Below are positions 1-11,555 of a DNA stretch of 64,000 nucleotides, piece by piece. A program made the translations under genes and the position numbers. The stretch comes from Eonycteris spelaea (lineage: Eukaryota; Chordata; Mammalia; Chiroptera; Pteropodidae), in contig PUFA01000068.1 of the NCBI GenBank assembly GCA_003508835.1, forward strand, positions 4,154,001 to 4,218,000. Direction: 5' to 3'. Each line of letters begins with the position of its first letter. Positions within the stretch are counted from its first letter, which is position 1. A model generated the notes under the pieces. That model worked only from the letters and a program-made list of their open reading frames with translations. It searched no databases and had not been told where the DNA came from.

Positions 1-970
1 TTTGAATTACTTTCTCTGGAAGTGTCGGTTCAATGAGAGCAAATTTGTAAAATTCTTCTATAATTAATTTTGAAAAATATAATTTTTGCTCATTAAAAAG
101 CACAGTCCAACGTTCTAATTAAGCAAATATATGATTTATATTCACCAAAAAGTTCTTGTGTTTCATCTTCAGATGCTATATCTTGGCGCAGATGAACCTT
201 TGGAACACAGACAGCGAAAGCGGGCAGAAGTTGCTGAGCAAAATTGCTATTAGCAGTTTAATCACTTGTGTTAAATGCCATGGATATAATCCAAGTGGGG
301 GAAATTTGCTTTCTGGAGTGCTTGACTTCAGCAGTTTAGTAAGCTTAAGACATTTTGTCTCAGCAGAGTATTTGGGTTTCAATCTTAAGTCTGTAAATAA
401 TATAAATAAATAATACAATCAAGTACAATGACTCATAAGTAGAATCAGAGGGTGTATTTCACTGATCCCACAATGTATGATTACTTATTTAAATTGCTTT
501 TCAGGCCTAAAAATTATCGTATTATCCACTGGTTGAATAAAAAATTGTTCAGTTTTATTATGTTTGTTCTGCTTTAGTTGGCTAGAATGACTATACCCTG
601 CTTCACTGTGTCCCTGAAGTTGTTTCTCTTTTATGTTGTGGTTAAATTTATAAGAATTTGGAAGAACAGAGAGGCCACTCCTAGACTTCTGGAAGGATTA
701 GACTTTTGTTTATCCTACTTTAAGGATATTTATTTTTACGATCTGTAAAATAAACTTTAAACCAGAAGACCAAAAAGATTCAGTGCTTCAGGATAAAAAA
801 TCAATCTTACAGAACTTAAGCGTCTCATGTAGTCCATCATTTGGTATTAGACTGGTGCTGACAAGAGGTTTAAGTGTCAGATACAGACAAATTTATTCAA
901 TTTGACTTATCCTTCTGTGTTGTCCATGTTCTTGTTTTTAATAAAGGTTGTAACTGTGATATTAAGACAG
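1..970. other. unique AT-rich sequence, nothing recognised
   Basis: There is no repeat signature and no convincing exon. Short open frames at 156-418 exist on both strands over the same bases, which is typical of chance. Confidence 0.5.
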
Positions 971-975
971 ACCAA

Positions 976-1012
976 AAGGAAGGAAGAAGAAAGGAGGAAG
1001 GAAGAAGGAAGG
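976..1012. repeat. GGAA/GAA-rich purine tract
   Basis: About 37 bases of imperfect GGAA and GAA units, all purine on the + strand. This is low-complexity sequence. Confidence 0.8.
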
Positions 1013-1139
1013 GCTTACGCAGAATTCCCCTTTATGCATGAGTTAGGGTAGGGATGGCAAATACATGACATGTGTTGTCATTACTTCTGTGCCTATGGCA
1101 GGTATTGTTCAATTGAGATACTTTTCCCAACAGTTCTTG

Positions 1140-1330
1140 GGAATTTGAATGGTGCCTGGCATTTAAGAGGTCCTTAATTAATTGTTGGATGAGCTTATGG
1201 TGTGTTTCCTGAATTTAATTGCAAGCTCTCTGAGAGCAAGCAGTCACTATGTCTGCTTCATTAGGTGCAGCACATCCAATGAAACCGCATTCACAATGGT
1301 TAAATATTTAAACAGTTAAACCCTTAGAGA
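1140..1330 (+). repeat. probable L2/MIR 3'-end fragments
   Basis: GGTGCCTGGCATTTAAGAGG and then an 'attgttggatgag' tail resemble the L2/MIR 3' end. A second piece, 'gcaagctctctgagagcaag', resembles the next-to-last part of L2. It is very diverged. Confidence 0.35.
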
Positions 1331-1549
1331 AAACTTAATTGCACATGGGTGTTTGTCTTTCATTTAGATACTAGAGGAGGGTGGATTATTAAACAAGGTG
1401 GTAAAGGCAGCCAGACATGCAGAGTATAGACGTTTACTAGGCAGGGTTGAGTAAGTAGAACAGTGCAGTGTTACAGACCCAATGCAGGGTCAGGAAGGGT
1501 CATTTTTACTCTCTTGATTTCTTTAATATTTCATGTAAAGTGAAAACAC

Positions 1550-1690
1550 AGGTTTTGGAGCCAGTTTAAACTTATGATTTTTTTTCTACTTACTTGCTAT
1601 ATGATCTTAAATGAGATTTTAAATTGTTGTATACTTCCTTACCCAGTTTGCAAAGATATAAAGAACATGATAATTATCTCAGCTTTTTTT
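1550..1690 (+). repeat. MIR SINE fragment (sense)
   Basis: The order of MIR core landmarks is present: 'tggagccagtttaaac', 'acttgctatatgatctta', then 'acccagtttgcaaagat' and a degraded 'ataattatctc'. This is an ancient tRNA-derived core SINE, diverged and without a preserved tail. Confidence 0.5.
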
Positions 1691-2112
1691 TGGAGGGAAA
1701 TCAAATGATGTAACATGTCTGTTTTTCATTCTTCATGAAGGCTTTGGAGGAGGGGGTGAGTAGATCAGCCGCAGCTATTAGAAACAGGGAGCATATAAAT
1801 ATTATAAAATGGAAATATACCTGTGCCCCAAACTTGTCTTGTCTCTGGCTTTTCCTTTTTAAATTATCTACTCTGCCTTTATGTCTCCTTGATCTGTCAG
1901 TCTCTATAGAGCTGAAAGCAAACACGGACATCTGTGTTGCCTTGGTATTCAGAAACATCCGAATTCTGCATCTGCATTTGGAAATGCATTCTCAAAGAAA
2001 GAACAGTTTTCTGAGAAAATATGTTGCCTCAACTTCCTTTTTGGGTTCTTTAAAATGTACTATGAACTACTTCCTTTTTAAATATTGGGGAAGGAGACAG
2101 CGAGGGGAGGAT
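1690..2112. other. unique sequence, nothing recognised
   Basis: An open frame of 159 codons runs from 1735 into the downstream (GA)n tract. Its C-terminal third is encoded by the microsatellite, so I do not call a gene. Confidence 0.5.
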
Positions 2113-2150
2113 GAGAGAGAGAGAGAGAGAGAGAAGAGAGAGAGAGGAGA
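2113..2150. repeat. (GA)n microsatellite
   Basis: An interrupted GA dinucleotide array, roughly 38 bases, with two AAG/GGA interruptions. Confidence 0.9.
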
Positions 2151-2900
2151 CTTTCTTTTGATTAATGGTATGAATTTCAATAGGTCAAGGACTATTAATT
2201 TTTTCATTTTTTGAGATTGGGAAATACTGAAAGTTTTATTCATAACTATATTGATATTTGTTGCAAATGTTCTTGTATTTCAATAAGAGAGGTAAGTTTT
2301 TAAGTAAAGCCAGGGTAAAGTTATCTTATAAATTGAAAAGTGAGGGTGTTCGAAGGAAGGTTCTGTTGGTTTTCACCAGGAGTCTAGATATGAGCTAATT
2401 AATATGCTGAGTACTAAGTTCCTATCATTTCCACAGTTATACAGACTATAGTCAGAGCATCCCTGCATTTGAGTCATACCAGCTTCTTACTCCTGACCAG
2501 CTTAATGCTACAAGTACAAAGGGTGAATGCGAGTACTTTGAATATTGGAATCCCTTGGGACTTGTGTGGGAAGGCTTTTGTTTCACCTGATTTCACAAGG
2601 TAAAAGAGTTCACATCTCAGCTGGAAGATAAATTAAGCAAACACCATTTTTCACTCTTTTCCTTCTCACTTTCAGACCTATTTCATTTTAGATTGGCTTC
2701 TGCCTATTCCTTTGAGTTCCTCCACCTGCCAAACAAAAAGTAGACGAGACCAACTGTTTAAATTTTATTTAGATAGTGTGGGAATGCTACACCTTTGAAA
2801 AGATAGAGAGTCCCCGCATTTTCGATCTATGTATCTCACAGAGTAGGTAAGCTTCACTCTTGTTCGCCTCCTCATACTGGGGTGAGGAATAGTGCTATTC
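2151..2900. other. unique sequence, nothing recognised
   Basis: No repeat landmark, tRNA-like B box or long open frame was found by eye. Confidence 0.45.
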
Positions 2901-2904
2901 ATGA

Positions 2905-3010
2905 ACAGAAGCAGTGGTTAAGAAATCTGTAGTAGACAGACCTGGCTTTGAATGTAGCTTCTGCTACTTCCTAGTCATGTAAACTTGGACATTTGGTCTC
3001 TGAGTCATAT
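2905..3010 (+). repeat. MIR SINE (sense, 5' half)
   Basis: It starts with GCAGTGGTTAAGAAATCTG, followed by 'cctggctttgaatgtag', 'tgctacttcctagtcatg' and 'acttggaca', which is the canonical MIR order. The 3' half is missing and the sequence runs into AT and CT/CA repeats. Confidence 0.7.
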
Positions 3011-3063
3011 GTATATATATATGTGGCAGCATCAGTATATGGGGACTGCCCTACCATTTGCAC

Positions 3064-3148
3064 GCTCTCTCTCTTTTTCTCTCTCTATACACACACACAC
3101 ACAACACACACACACACACACACACACGTGCACTCACACACACACACA
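3064..3148. repeat. (CT)n then (CA)n microsatellite
   Basis: CT dinucleotides (3064-3086) switch to a CA array of about 60 bases with a few interruptions, including ACGTGCACTC. It is a likely polymorphic marker. Confidence 0.9.
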
Positions 3149-3464
3149 ATACCTAATATATAAAAAGTACTCAATATATGGTAGTGATGAATATTTGATA
3201 TTTGCACATTATATATAATGTCATAAGCTTTTCACTGATGATGTCTGTGTGATTAACCAATGCCATTGTAAGCTTCTTTAATGCAGTATTGATAACAGCC
3301 TCAAATCCTTTCTTCGGACTTATTAAAAATATATTCTGATTCTTAACATAGACCTGAGCTAGGATATTCTATTTATTTGTAAACATATGTCTCAAATTTT
3401 AGTATAGAAAATGGGTCACTTTTACCATAAGTTATAAAGACATACAATGTCTTATATCACTTTT

Positions 3465-3715
3465 GATTTTACTAACACTTTTTGAGGGCCTTACTTGTAC
3501 TAAGTGCATTTCAAATGATACCCCTTCATCCTCAGCAACGTCTCTGTAAGGAAGAATGATTATTAACTTTGGGGCTGAAGAGAAAACTAGGGTTCAGAGA
3601 GGTTAAATAATGACCTAGGCCAATTGGGCTTAAGGAGCCTCAACAGGATTAAAACATAGGCCTGTTTAACTGCTAAACTCATGGTCTTTCCAATATACCA
3701 TGCTGCCTCTCCATA
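3465..3715 (-). repeat. MIR SINE (antisense)
   Basis: Reverse-strand MIR landmarks run in order: 'tactaagtgcatttcaaatg', 'cagcaacgtctctgtaagg', TTCAGAGAGGTTAAATAATG and finally 'accatgctgcctct'. It is near full length for the family. Confidence 0.75.
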
Positions 3716-5361
3716 TCTAAAAATAATGTAAAGGTGACTTTACAGTTCATGATTGTTTCCATCAGCGCAGATAGGGTTATCCTAACTTGTAATGGTTTAT
3801 ATAAACAAAATATATTGCTCATTTATGTTACATGTCCATTATAGGTTATGATTCTGGGACCCAGGTTGAAGGAACAGCCACTATGTTACAATATGAATGT
3901 CTTAAGGCAGTGAGAAAAAGAGCAAAGATGAGACTGTATTTGAGTCTTAAATCTCTCAGTCAGAGGTGGTTTATGTCACTTCTGCCCACCGTATGTTTGT
4001 CTAAAACAAACCACATGGCCAGGCCCAGTGCGGGTGAGGCAGGGAAATACATTCTTCACACAGGGAGGACAGTAATTATTTGGGGATAACAGTAAATTTA
4101 CTATAATATTACATGTGCTCTACTTGTTCTCCTTGTCTAATTTTTTTCACTCAGGCTTATATAAAAATGCATTTGTATTCCCTGAAGTGCACACGACTGA
4201 TGGTGGTAGGACACAGTCTGTGGAGTGCTCAGTCGAAGACTCAGCTAGAGACTCGCCATTGATTTGGCATGTCCAAGACACTATTATATTATTGGGAATT
4301 GATACTATGGCCTTTGTGTTGGCAGCATCAGTATGTGGGCACCGTCATACCATTTGCTAAGTTCACTTTTTCACTGAATCTAAGCCATCGATCAGCACAC
4401 CAACACAGAGCAGTGTGATAAATGATGATTTTGCACCTTTACAGTAGCCAATGAAGCTCAAATTATGTTTTGGAGACGATGTTCTTAGAATTGTATTTAT
4501 ATTTTCAACCAAGCTAATAGTATGAGCGTGATTTTATTGTGTCTTAGCTTTGGCACCTTCACATTTTTATTTCCCCTCACTGATTCCATCATAGAGAACT
4601 CCTTTGGCTTCATCCACAGAATAAATATGAGAAGATCAATGATAGGAAGATAATCAAAGAAGTTAACTGGAGAGTAAAATTAGAGAAAAATCTTTGATAT
4701 GATTTTTCTTTAAATGCTCTTTTCTTTCATTATTACCTACTGCTCTTTCTCCCTCTAAAATGGAAACTTAAGTTCTTTTTTTTAGCTGTCTCATTAAATA
4801 TTCTAGTCCTGGTCTTCAACAGCTCAAAACTCAACACTATAAAAGCCTCGTAGCTTGTCTTCCTGCCTCTAGTAGCCTCCTGAGTCCTTAGTCATGATTG
4901 GTGTCAGAAAACACTAGATCATTTTAAGAACCGAAGGTACAGAATGCTGCACAGACCATGTGGATATAAAATCTTGACAGCTTTAGTAAGAGTCCCATCC
5001 TCATCTATCTTACCTGATGACACCTAATGACAGCTCTCTGACTTCTGTCTTTCCTGTTTCTGCCTATCCAGGCCTTTTGGACCCACACTCACCTTTAGCT
5101 TTCCGTCCTGGCATGGCAACTGGGTGTTTAGTTTTGCAAACTTCCTCTACCCTCACATCAAAACTTGTTGATCAGTCTTTTGTTTATTCCAGTTTTAAAT
5201 TTAGAAGTAGTTAAGTCATACGAGAACATATACGTGACATAAATCTGGATTACGAAGCATAACAGTAACACAAAAATCTACAAACCCACCAACCAAAAGA
5301 AAAATTGGCTCTAAGTCTTTGCTTTCACGTCTTCTCCAAGTCTCCAAAGTTTGTTCTTCTG

Positions 5362-5362
<1 letters not shown>
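3716..5362. other. unique sequence with one short dispersed duplicate
   Basis: No known repeat was recognised. The segment at 4319-4357 resembles 3023-3061 (33 of 39 positions by eye). 5200-5360 is weakly reminiscent of an old antisense LINE 3' region, but this is not firm. Confidence 0.4.

Positions 5363-5364
<2 letters not shown>

Positions 5365-5396
<32 letters not shown>
5365..5396. repeat. poly-T run
   Basis: About 32 consecutive T. It could be the tail of an old antisense retroposed fragment, but no body is recognisable to the left. Confidence 0.9.
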
Positions 5397-5403
<7 letters not shown>

Positions 5404-5814
5404 GCACTCAGTTCTAGCGTGGACTGTCATCCCTCCAGTCCTGCTGTCAAATTCCCCTGTTCCTTCAACCTTGTCTTTTGTCTCCTGCCTTGGCATGCTC
5501 CTCTTCTTAACCTACGATGGGGATTACATCTACTATATCCAGACTGCTCTTCCAAGACTGCTACTTTGATCAGTCGATACCACCCTTCTAAATTAAAACC
5601 TAACATTGTTTCTCTATTTCCTGTTGAGTCAGGTCTGAACACTCTCTCTGTTTTAAATCCCTCCACGAAATTACATCTGAAATACATATAATTCTTAGTT
5701 TGTCTTAGCTGTTTTCTTAGCTGACTTTCAGTAGAGGTGAATTTGCATTCATTCCTATCTAATTCATCTTTTCTTTCACCCCACTAACTCTGTCATGCTC
5801 CCTCTAACATGGTG
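5397..5814. other. pyrimidine-leaning unique or very old LINE sequence
   Basis: CT-rich text such as 'tcccctgttccttcaacctt' recalls the 3' ORF region of L2/L3-type LINEs, but no diagnostic tail follows. It is open on both strands for 85-128 codons without a recognisable domain. Confidence 0.3.
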
Positions 5815-6010
5815 TGGTAAGAGAAACAGAGACTTCAACACAGGAAAAATTTGGCTTTGAATCTTGACCCTATTACTTACTAATTATGTCACTTTGGTAA
5901 ATTTATATATCACTCAGCATTTATATAATCACTCCTATTTTTTTTTTTTACTTGTCAATGGGGTTATTCATACTTTACAGAATTATTGTGAAATTAACCA
6001 AATGGGTTCT
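5815..6010 (+). repeat. MIR SINE (sense)
   Basis: Landmarks in order: 'agacttcaacacagg', TTTGGCTTTGAATCTTGAC, 'ttactaattatgtcacttt', a T-run, 'caatggggttattcatac' and 'aattattgtgaaattaa'. Confidence 0.65.
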
Positions 6011-7307
6011 CTAAAGATGTGGATATTGTAGATAGTCACCAAATTGAGTTTTGTCAATACTCTACCATCCACTCCCTACAGAAAAACTTGGTTAGAATGC
6101 CTTTCTATTTCCATTCTTCAGTAAATATTCAGGATAGAATTTCATACAGAAAGGAAGAATTAGTGAAAGGGTTTGACTAGGACACTGGAAATATAAATAT
6201 TTTGGGGGTTGGGAGGAAGGGAGGTCACTCTGACTGCTTTGTGGAGGAGGGACCGAAGGAAACTGAGACTGAAGGCAGCCGTAGAACTAGTCCTGATGAG
6301 AGGACATGGCACCTTAAACCATGGCAGTGGCAGTGGCAGTATGCCTCTGCAATGCATTCCTCTACCATGTCATGCACAGCTGAGTACAGCACTGTCCCTG
6401 GGCTCCTTCCTGGGGCCCAAAATAGGACTGGACTAACTAACTCAAGCATAAATATTAACATTGATAAAGGTAAGAGGTTACAACTTGGGAGAAACAGTAA
6501 TTATCAAACTGAAGCATTAAAGAACAATTTCAAGAGAAAATTGAGATTATTTGTTTAGGGATAGCAGCACAGACTGCAGCACACACAGGAATGAGTTTGT
6601 ATTTTTGCCTCCAAGCAACTCCTAATTCATCTCTTGTTCTTTAATAAGGCTAAGGATGCAGAATGAATTCTGGAAGTCAATTATCTGAGCATGTTAGTGA
6701 AAGTTGAAATAAGATACATGCCGAGGACCCCTCCCCCCACCAAAAAAAAATAAAAAAACACCCAAAAGAAAAACAAAAATAAACACAAACACACTCCAAA
6801 CACAAAAACTAAATGCTGAGGATGTGTGCTATACATCAAATCATTAACGGTTTTTCCGTCTGGAGGAAGAAGCAGGTAAGAGATAAGGAGGGATGGATGG
6901 AGCAGATCTCAACGAAGGCAGAGTAACAAAGCAGCATTTTAGAGGAATTTAAATGAAGGAAAATAAAACATTTTCTGACTGACTGATGAGGTGAACAAGT
7001 GAGGCAGGGGTGTATGTCTATGGAAAAGACAGTAATTGAAACACTATAAGAACTCATATAATTTTGCATCCTGCTGGCTTATAATGTGATTTGAAATAAT
7101 AAGGATGCTGAACAGAAGTTGCTGAAATCACCTGCTAATCCAAACAGACTAAACTCTAAAGATATCGTTAGATGAAATGGTTGCCCTCAATAATTATGGG
7201 AATCTGAAATGACTCTGACAGGCAGAAGAGAAATAGCACTATAAACACCAGCAGGAGTCAGTGAACACACCTTTATCACAGTTTACTGCATTCCTGGATT
7301 TAATTGC
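6011..7307. other. unique sequence with small low-complexity patches
   Basis: It contains three GGCAGT units near 6322-6340 and an A/C-rich patch at 6729-6812, where the + strand is almost only A and C. No gene or known repeat is visible. Confidence 0.45.
6729..6812. repeat. A/C-rich low-complexity tract
   Basis: C runs followed by A runs and scattered AAAAC/AAACAC units. Almost no G or T for about 80 bases. Confidence 0.75.
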
Positions 7308-7326
7308 TTTTTTTTTTTTTTTTTTT
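7308..7326. repeat. poly-T run
   Basis: About 19 consecutive T within otherwise unique sequence. Confidence 0.85.
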
Positions 7327-7519
7327 GGTGGCTTTTTAAATAGCTTCTTTCACAGAGACGATGACTTTCAGAAGAACCAGTTTACTAGTTTACTGAAAAG
7401 GGTCTCATCAGGTCAGGAATTCAATGGAAAAATCCAAGGTCCTTATGGTTTGCAGAAGCCTCCCTTGAGTGTATTGAGTTTGTCAGCTCAGTCCTAAGGA
7501 ATTGGAAGGGACAGTGCAT

Positions 7520-7675
7520 TCTACCTTCACTTCCTCATTGTACAAATGTGAATAGAGTAAAGGGATCTTGTCACATACTTTTAGTGTGTGAACATCAAGC
7601 TGGGATTTAAACTCAAGTCTCCTGACTCTGGAACTAAAGTTCACAGACCTGTGTGTTACATTACACCCACAAAGG
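7520..7675 (-). repeat. MIR SINE (antisense, partial)
   Basis: 'ttcctcattgtacaaatg', then GGATTTAAACTCAAGTCT, 'cctgactctggaact' and 'tgtgttacattacac' follow the reversed MIR order. Confidence 0.55.
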
Positions 7676-7739
7676 GTGTTCAAAGACCATACAACACTAT
7701 GCCCAGAACTTGAGCACATGACTCCCTACCAAAGATTAT

Positions 7740-8330
7740 TGCTTGTTGAAGACTGTCTCTTGGGGATTAAACCATGATGAATAAGTGATTAAGTTAATAT
7801 ATAGATTTTGAAGGGTATTTCTCACACCCATGTAGATTTTTTCTTTACAGTTCAAAGATTCCAAGTGTCATGAAACAACTTTAAAGGTCAATTTACATAG
7901 AAACAACATGTCTGGGAGAACAAATGCCTCAATCTCTATATCATGGGATGTGTGGTTGAGTGGGGAGGCTACCTGCCGGTAAGAGAGCCTTTGTTTGCTG
8001 CCACACATGCTTTGTGGGAGTCTGGTGATTGTTAGCTTTAAATGTGCAACACTGAAGTCTCAGCCACACAATTTAGTTCAAGACTGAACACAACCCTGTG
8101 TGAACATGGCCGTGGACATCAAACAACTCTGCAGCACGTTTGACAGGTAGCATAAACTTCCCGAACCTCAATTTCCCACCGTACCCCCACCCCCCAAAAA
8201 AGAAAGAAAGGAACAAAATGACCCAAGTTTGCCGAGTTGTCCCAAAGGTCATATGAAAACTTAGGTGATGCCTAAGCATGATGACTTATCACTTAGTGGT
8301 AGTGGATAAGCATTCATTTTCTTTTTTCTA
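7740..8330. other. unique sequence, possible conserved non-coding block
   Basis: No repeat landmarks. The AT-balanced text with intact motif-like words (for example 'ttgattgttagc'-type and E-box words around 7990-8050) looks like slowly evolving unique sequence. This is an impression only. Confidence 0.3.
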
Positions 8331-8509
8331 ATTTTCAAAAAAGTAAGCTTCTCAATAAGGACACACAACATCACTCACTACTACCCACAATTCATCGGCG
8401 ATAAGATTTCTCTTCCCTTCCTTATAAATCCTACAGGAGTTACTGTTTGGAATCAAACATTTGACACATAATGAGAATTTTTTGTTGTTAGTTATCTATT
8501 CATAACTTT

Positions 8510-8640
8510 AATATTGTTCTCTCTTCTTTGAAAGTCAGTGACTGTTTCTTAAATCCTCTAAATCCCCACAGTACTTAAGTATCAAAGAGCAAGGACCTTG
8601 GTAGGCCTTCATTAAATGTTTATCAGCTGCCTGAATTTGT
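8510..8640 (+). repeat. L2 3'-end fragment (sense)
   Basis: 'ttctttgaaagtcagtgact', 'ccccacagtacttaag' and 'taggccttcattaaatg' match the order of the L2 3' end (element end, accession-type tail 'ttcaataaatg'). Confidence 0.55.
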
Positions 8641-8879
8641 GAAGATATGAGCAGGAGATAAGAACACAGCTTGAATACAGTGTCTCTCTACTAGGCTGCA
8701 GCTCTGCCTGCAGGATGTTTGGCCTTTGGGATTGCAGCTAGGATTTTAGATTGGCAATGGGTGAGAGGGGCACAGAGCCAGAGCTGAGTTTTGGGCGAGA
8801 AGGAAATAGTACTGTTGAAATCCTTAATGCCAGCTTGTTAGCTTCATTCACCTGGACAGAGTGTGGATGTAAAAATCGT

Positions 8880-9260
8880 CCAAACCTGTAGAGAATTTTT
8901 ATAAGTTTATTTGAGCCAAACCGATGACATACACCAGAGAGCAAAGTCTCAAATGCTGTGGAGAATAACAACTTTGCAGCTTCTTTTATGCATTTGAAAT
9001 TAAGGAGGTGGGAGAAACCAAGGCAGGGATTGGATTACAAGACGGTTAAGATTTTGTGCTCTCTTGAGGCCAGTTACTGCTATGTCAAAGGTATGTTAAC
9101 CTAAATTTACTGAAACAATGGACAGAGCTTGTTTAAAGCAAAGACAAACCTTTTAGTAAAAAGTTATATGCCCGAGGTGTGACTACCCACCATTACCTGC
9201 CCAGTTAGGAATTTATGATCAGATCACTCTGTGAGGTTATTTTCCATAGAACCTTTTTTA
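8880..9260 (-). repeat. possible ERVL/MLT2-type LTR fragment
   Basis: 'tttataagtttatttgagcc', then 'aaaccgatgaca' and 'gtgggagaaaccaaggcagg' resemble antisense ERVL-type LTRs. No internal retroviral region or paired LTR is visible, so it would be a solitary degraded remnant. Confidence 0.35.
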
Positions 9261-9399
9261 TCCATGAGGGATTGCCTTACTCATCTTTAGAATTCACTCA
9301 GGTGTCTTTCACGATTCCTGAAACACAGCAATTAATTAATATTTCTGTAATCAATGAACAGAGCTATGTTAACTTTGTTTCTTATATTAAAGGTATAGG

Positions 9400-9960
9400 T
9401 TTTTGTGGTTCAATTATGCATTCATCAAATATCACCAAGCACCTACTCTGTACCAGACATTGTCTTAAGGTCTTTTGTTCTAATGTAGCGAGTAAAACAG
9501 ACAGGAATCCCAGATGTAATGGAGCTTATATTCCAAATAAAAATAAATAAGAAAATCTATTTTGTTATGTCAGGTGATAATATGTGTATACTAAGGAGAG
9601 AACAGAACAGGGAGGGGGAAGAGGAAGTGTGCATCAAGGGGAGAGGGGAGGATGGAGGGTAAATTTTAAATAAGATGGTTCAGGAAGGTCTCTCTGAGAA
9701 GGCTTCATTTGAGTAAATATCCTCAGGAGGTGAGAGACTAAGAGCCCAATACTGGAAGGAGGCAGAGACAACAGCAAGTGAAAAGACTTAGAGGTAGGAG
9801 CGTGTCTGGCATTTTCAGGGAGCAAACAGGACAGTCTGGTGTGACTGGACTGGAGTATGAATATAATAGGAGAGGAACTCCCATCCTGTGATATCTAGTA
9901 GGTCATTTTCAAGACGTGATGGCAGTCTTCAGGGGGTTTCTAAGAGTTAGGTAAAATTTG
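9400..9960 (-). repeat. L2 LINE 3' region (antisense)
   Basis: Reverse L2 order is clear: 'ccaagcacctactctgtacc', AAAACAGACAGGAATCCCAG, 'ggagcttatattcc', GGAAGGTCTCTCTGAGAAGG, 'cagcaagtgaaaag' and 'tctggtgtgactggactgg'. The fragment is about 560 bp, spans the C-terminal coding part and short 3' tail of L2, and is heavily mutated. Confidence 0.85.
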
Positions 9961-9994
9961 CAAGCTCTACACAGTAATCAGGTGCTACAATACT

Positions 9995-10062
9995 AGTCAT
10001 TCATGAATTCATTTATTCCTTTCATCAATTCATTATTCAACAAATATTTACTGAGTACTTTT
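9995..10062 (-). repeat. L2 tail fragment (antisense)
   Basis: 'attcattattcaacaaat' then 'atttactgagtactt' is the reversed L2 3' terminus. It is immediately followed by a MIR in the same orientation. Confidence 0.5.
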
Positions 10063-10240
10063 AATTAGAGTTTACATTTATTGAACACTTGCTATATGGT
10101 AAGAAATATATTTTATGTGTATTTTTAAATAATCTGTACACAACCTAATAAAGTAACAACTTTTATACTGCCATTTTCAGGCAGAGAAACTGATGCAAAT
10201 AGTATTTTTAAAGCACAGTATCTATATTCAAAGGATTCAC
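10063..10240 (-). repeat. MIR SINE (antisense)
   Basis: 'acatttattgaacacttgct', 'ataatctgtacacaac'-like core and 'caggcagagaaactgatgc' run in reverse MIR order. Confidence 0.55.
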
Positions 10241-10959
10241 CTTACAAAGAAATTGCGATAAGTATACACATAGTGTGAAAGACAGTTTCTAAGTGCTATG
10301 GCTCTACCAAGTTGAAAGAATTTAGATAAAGGAGCCAGTTCCTTTTACCCGTTTTTTCCCCTTGAAAATATAATTACGGTGACAGTACTTCTTCTGTGCT
10401 CTTTGTGTTTCTGAAAAGCCCAGACATGTGTCAAGGTTTCCAAGCACCAGTCCTCTTACCATAAGAAAATGTCACGTAGTTTAGAACCACTACCATCTTA
10501 ACATCTTAGCCACACAGAGTTCCTGGGAAGTCAGAATGTGACCCTGCCATTCTAGCTTGACAGTTTCTTTAAACTTCACAAGGCTCATCTTCTAACATGA
10601 AATGAGGATAAAGATGGTCCCTTATGTTTTTATAAGAAACTTTTGGGGAAAATGTAAATTTTTGGAAAATAACTAAATGGACTTTAATAGTTGAGTTTGG
10701 TGCTTCATTGCATTAAAAACACTTTCACAGTTCCTGTCTAAGTGATTATTTATGCTCTGTGCCCATTAATCCACTTTATAAAAGATGCTTGCCCTTTTCC
10801 CCATTATCATTTACTAATCATATCAGTAACCTTCAATAGATAATAAATGTTTTGATTTTACCATTTATAAAATGCTGCCTCAACCCCACTGGGAGTGGGA
10901 GGGGGAGTTAGTGAGTTTAATTAACTAATAAATTTGAAAAGCACTTTGCCACGTAAAAT
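10241..10959. other. unique AT-rich sequence, nothing recognised
   Basis: No repeat landmarks or long open frames. Confidence 0.45.
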
Positions 10960-11400
10960 GTTTTGGGCATTCTAAGAAGAGAGTGGCTCTGGCCCCTGCA
11001 CAAAGTCGGACTGCAGCAATGCAGCTGTTACCAATGGGCTACATCGTCTGAAGGTGAGGACGTTGTTTTCCAAAATGATTCTTTCTCCAGTAATTTCACT
11101 TTGATAAAATACTGGTTGTATTATCAGGAAGTGGTATACCCCACCAAAAACACCCTGTTACATTAGGCAATGAATTTTTTTCATGGGACATTTTGAATTT
11201 TTCATCCACTAGGCAGCCAGTTAACACCAGGCTGATGATGACCAATCTGTTGGTGGAAGCTTCTGTAGGTTGCCTTTTGGCCTTTCTTGTCTGTGAAGGA
11301 AAAAAATAATGTACTATTATTTTCCGTCCTGCAATGTGTGCATACACCAAGCCAAATAAACTGCTTAGGCCTTTATAGTCAATGTGACAAATCATTCATC
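10960..11400. other. unique block, candidate conserved non-coding element
   Basis: Higher-complexity unique sequence, open for 67 codons on + and 99 codons on - over overlapping bases. Neither predicted peptide has a motif I recognise. Confidence 0.3.
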
Positions 11401-11461
11401 TTGCTTTTTATTTCATTTTTCTAGCTCTTTGCAATGCTCAAAGGATTATTTCCAGTGACAA

Positions 11462-11510
11462 AATAATAATAATAATAATATTAGAAAAGAAGCACAAAAA
11501 AAAACAACAA
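11462..11510. repeat. (AAT)n and A-rich tract
   Basis: Five AAT units followed by A-rich CAACAACAA units. Confidence 0.8.
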
Positions 11511-11555
11511 CAATGAATAACACTTGAGCTAACATTTTTTTAAAAATTGTAGAAA

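Noticed and set aside
1735..2214. 159-codon + strand open frame, the longest in the window
   Set aside because: Its C-terminal part is encoded by a (GA)n microsatellite, and no domain, splice context or codon signature supports translation.
2985..3218. Direct repeats resembling a CRISPR array near the CA tract
   Set aside because: These are dinucleotide microsatellites in mammalian DNA, with no spacer-repeat structure.
5216..5691. Overlapping open frames of 63-128 codons around the poly-T run
   Set aside because: The poly-T/poly-A run encodes Phe or Lys stretches, and flanking frames show no motif.
8880..9260. Possible provirus at the ERVL-like LTR
   Set aside because: No second LTR, primer-binding site, polypurine tract or gag/pol-like frame is visible nearby, so only a weak LTR-fragment call is kept.
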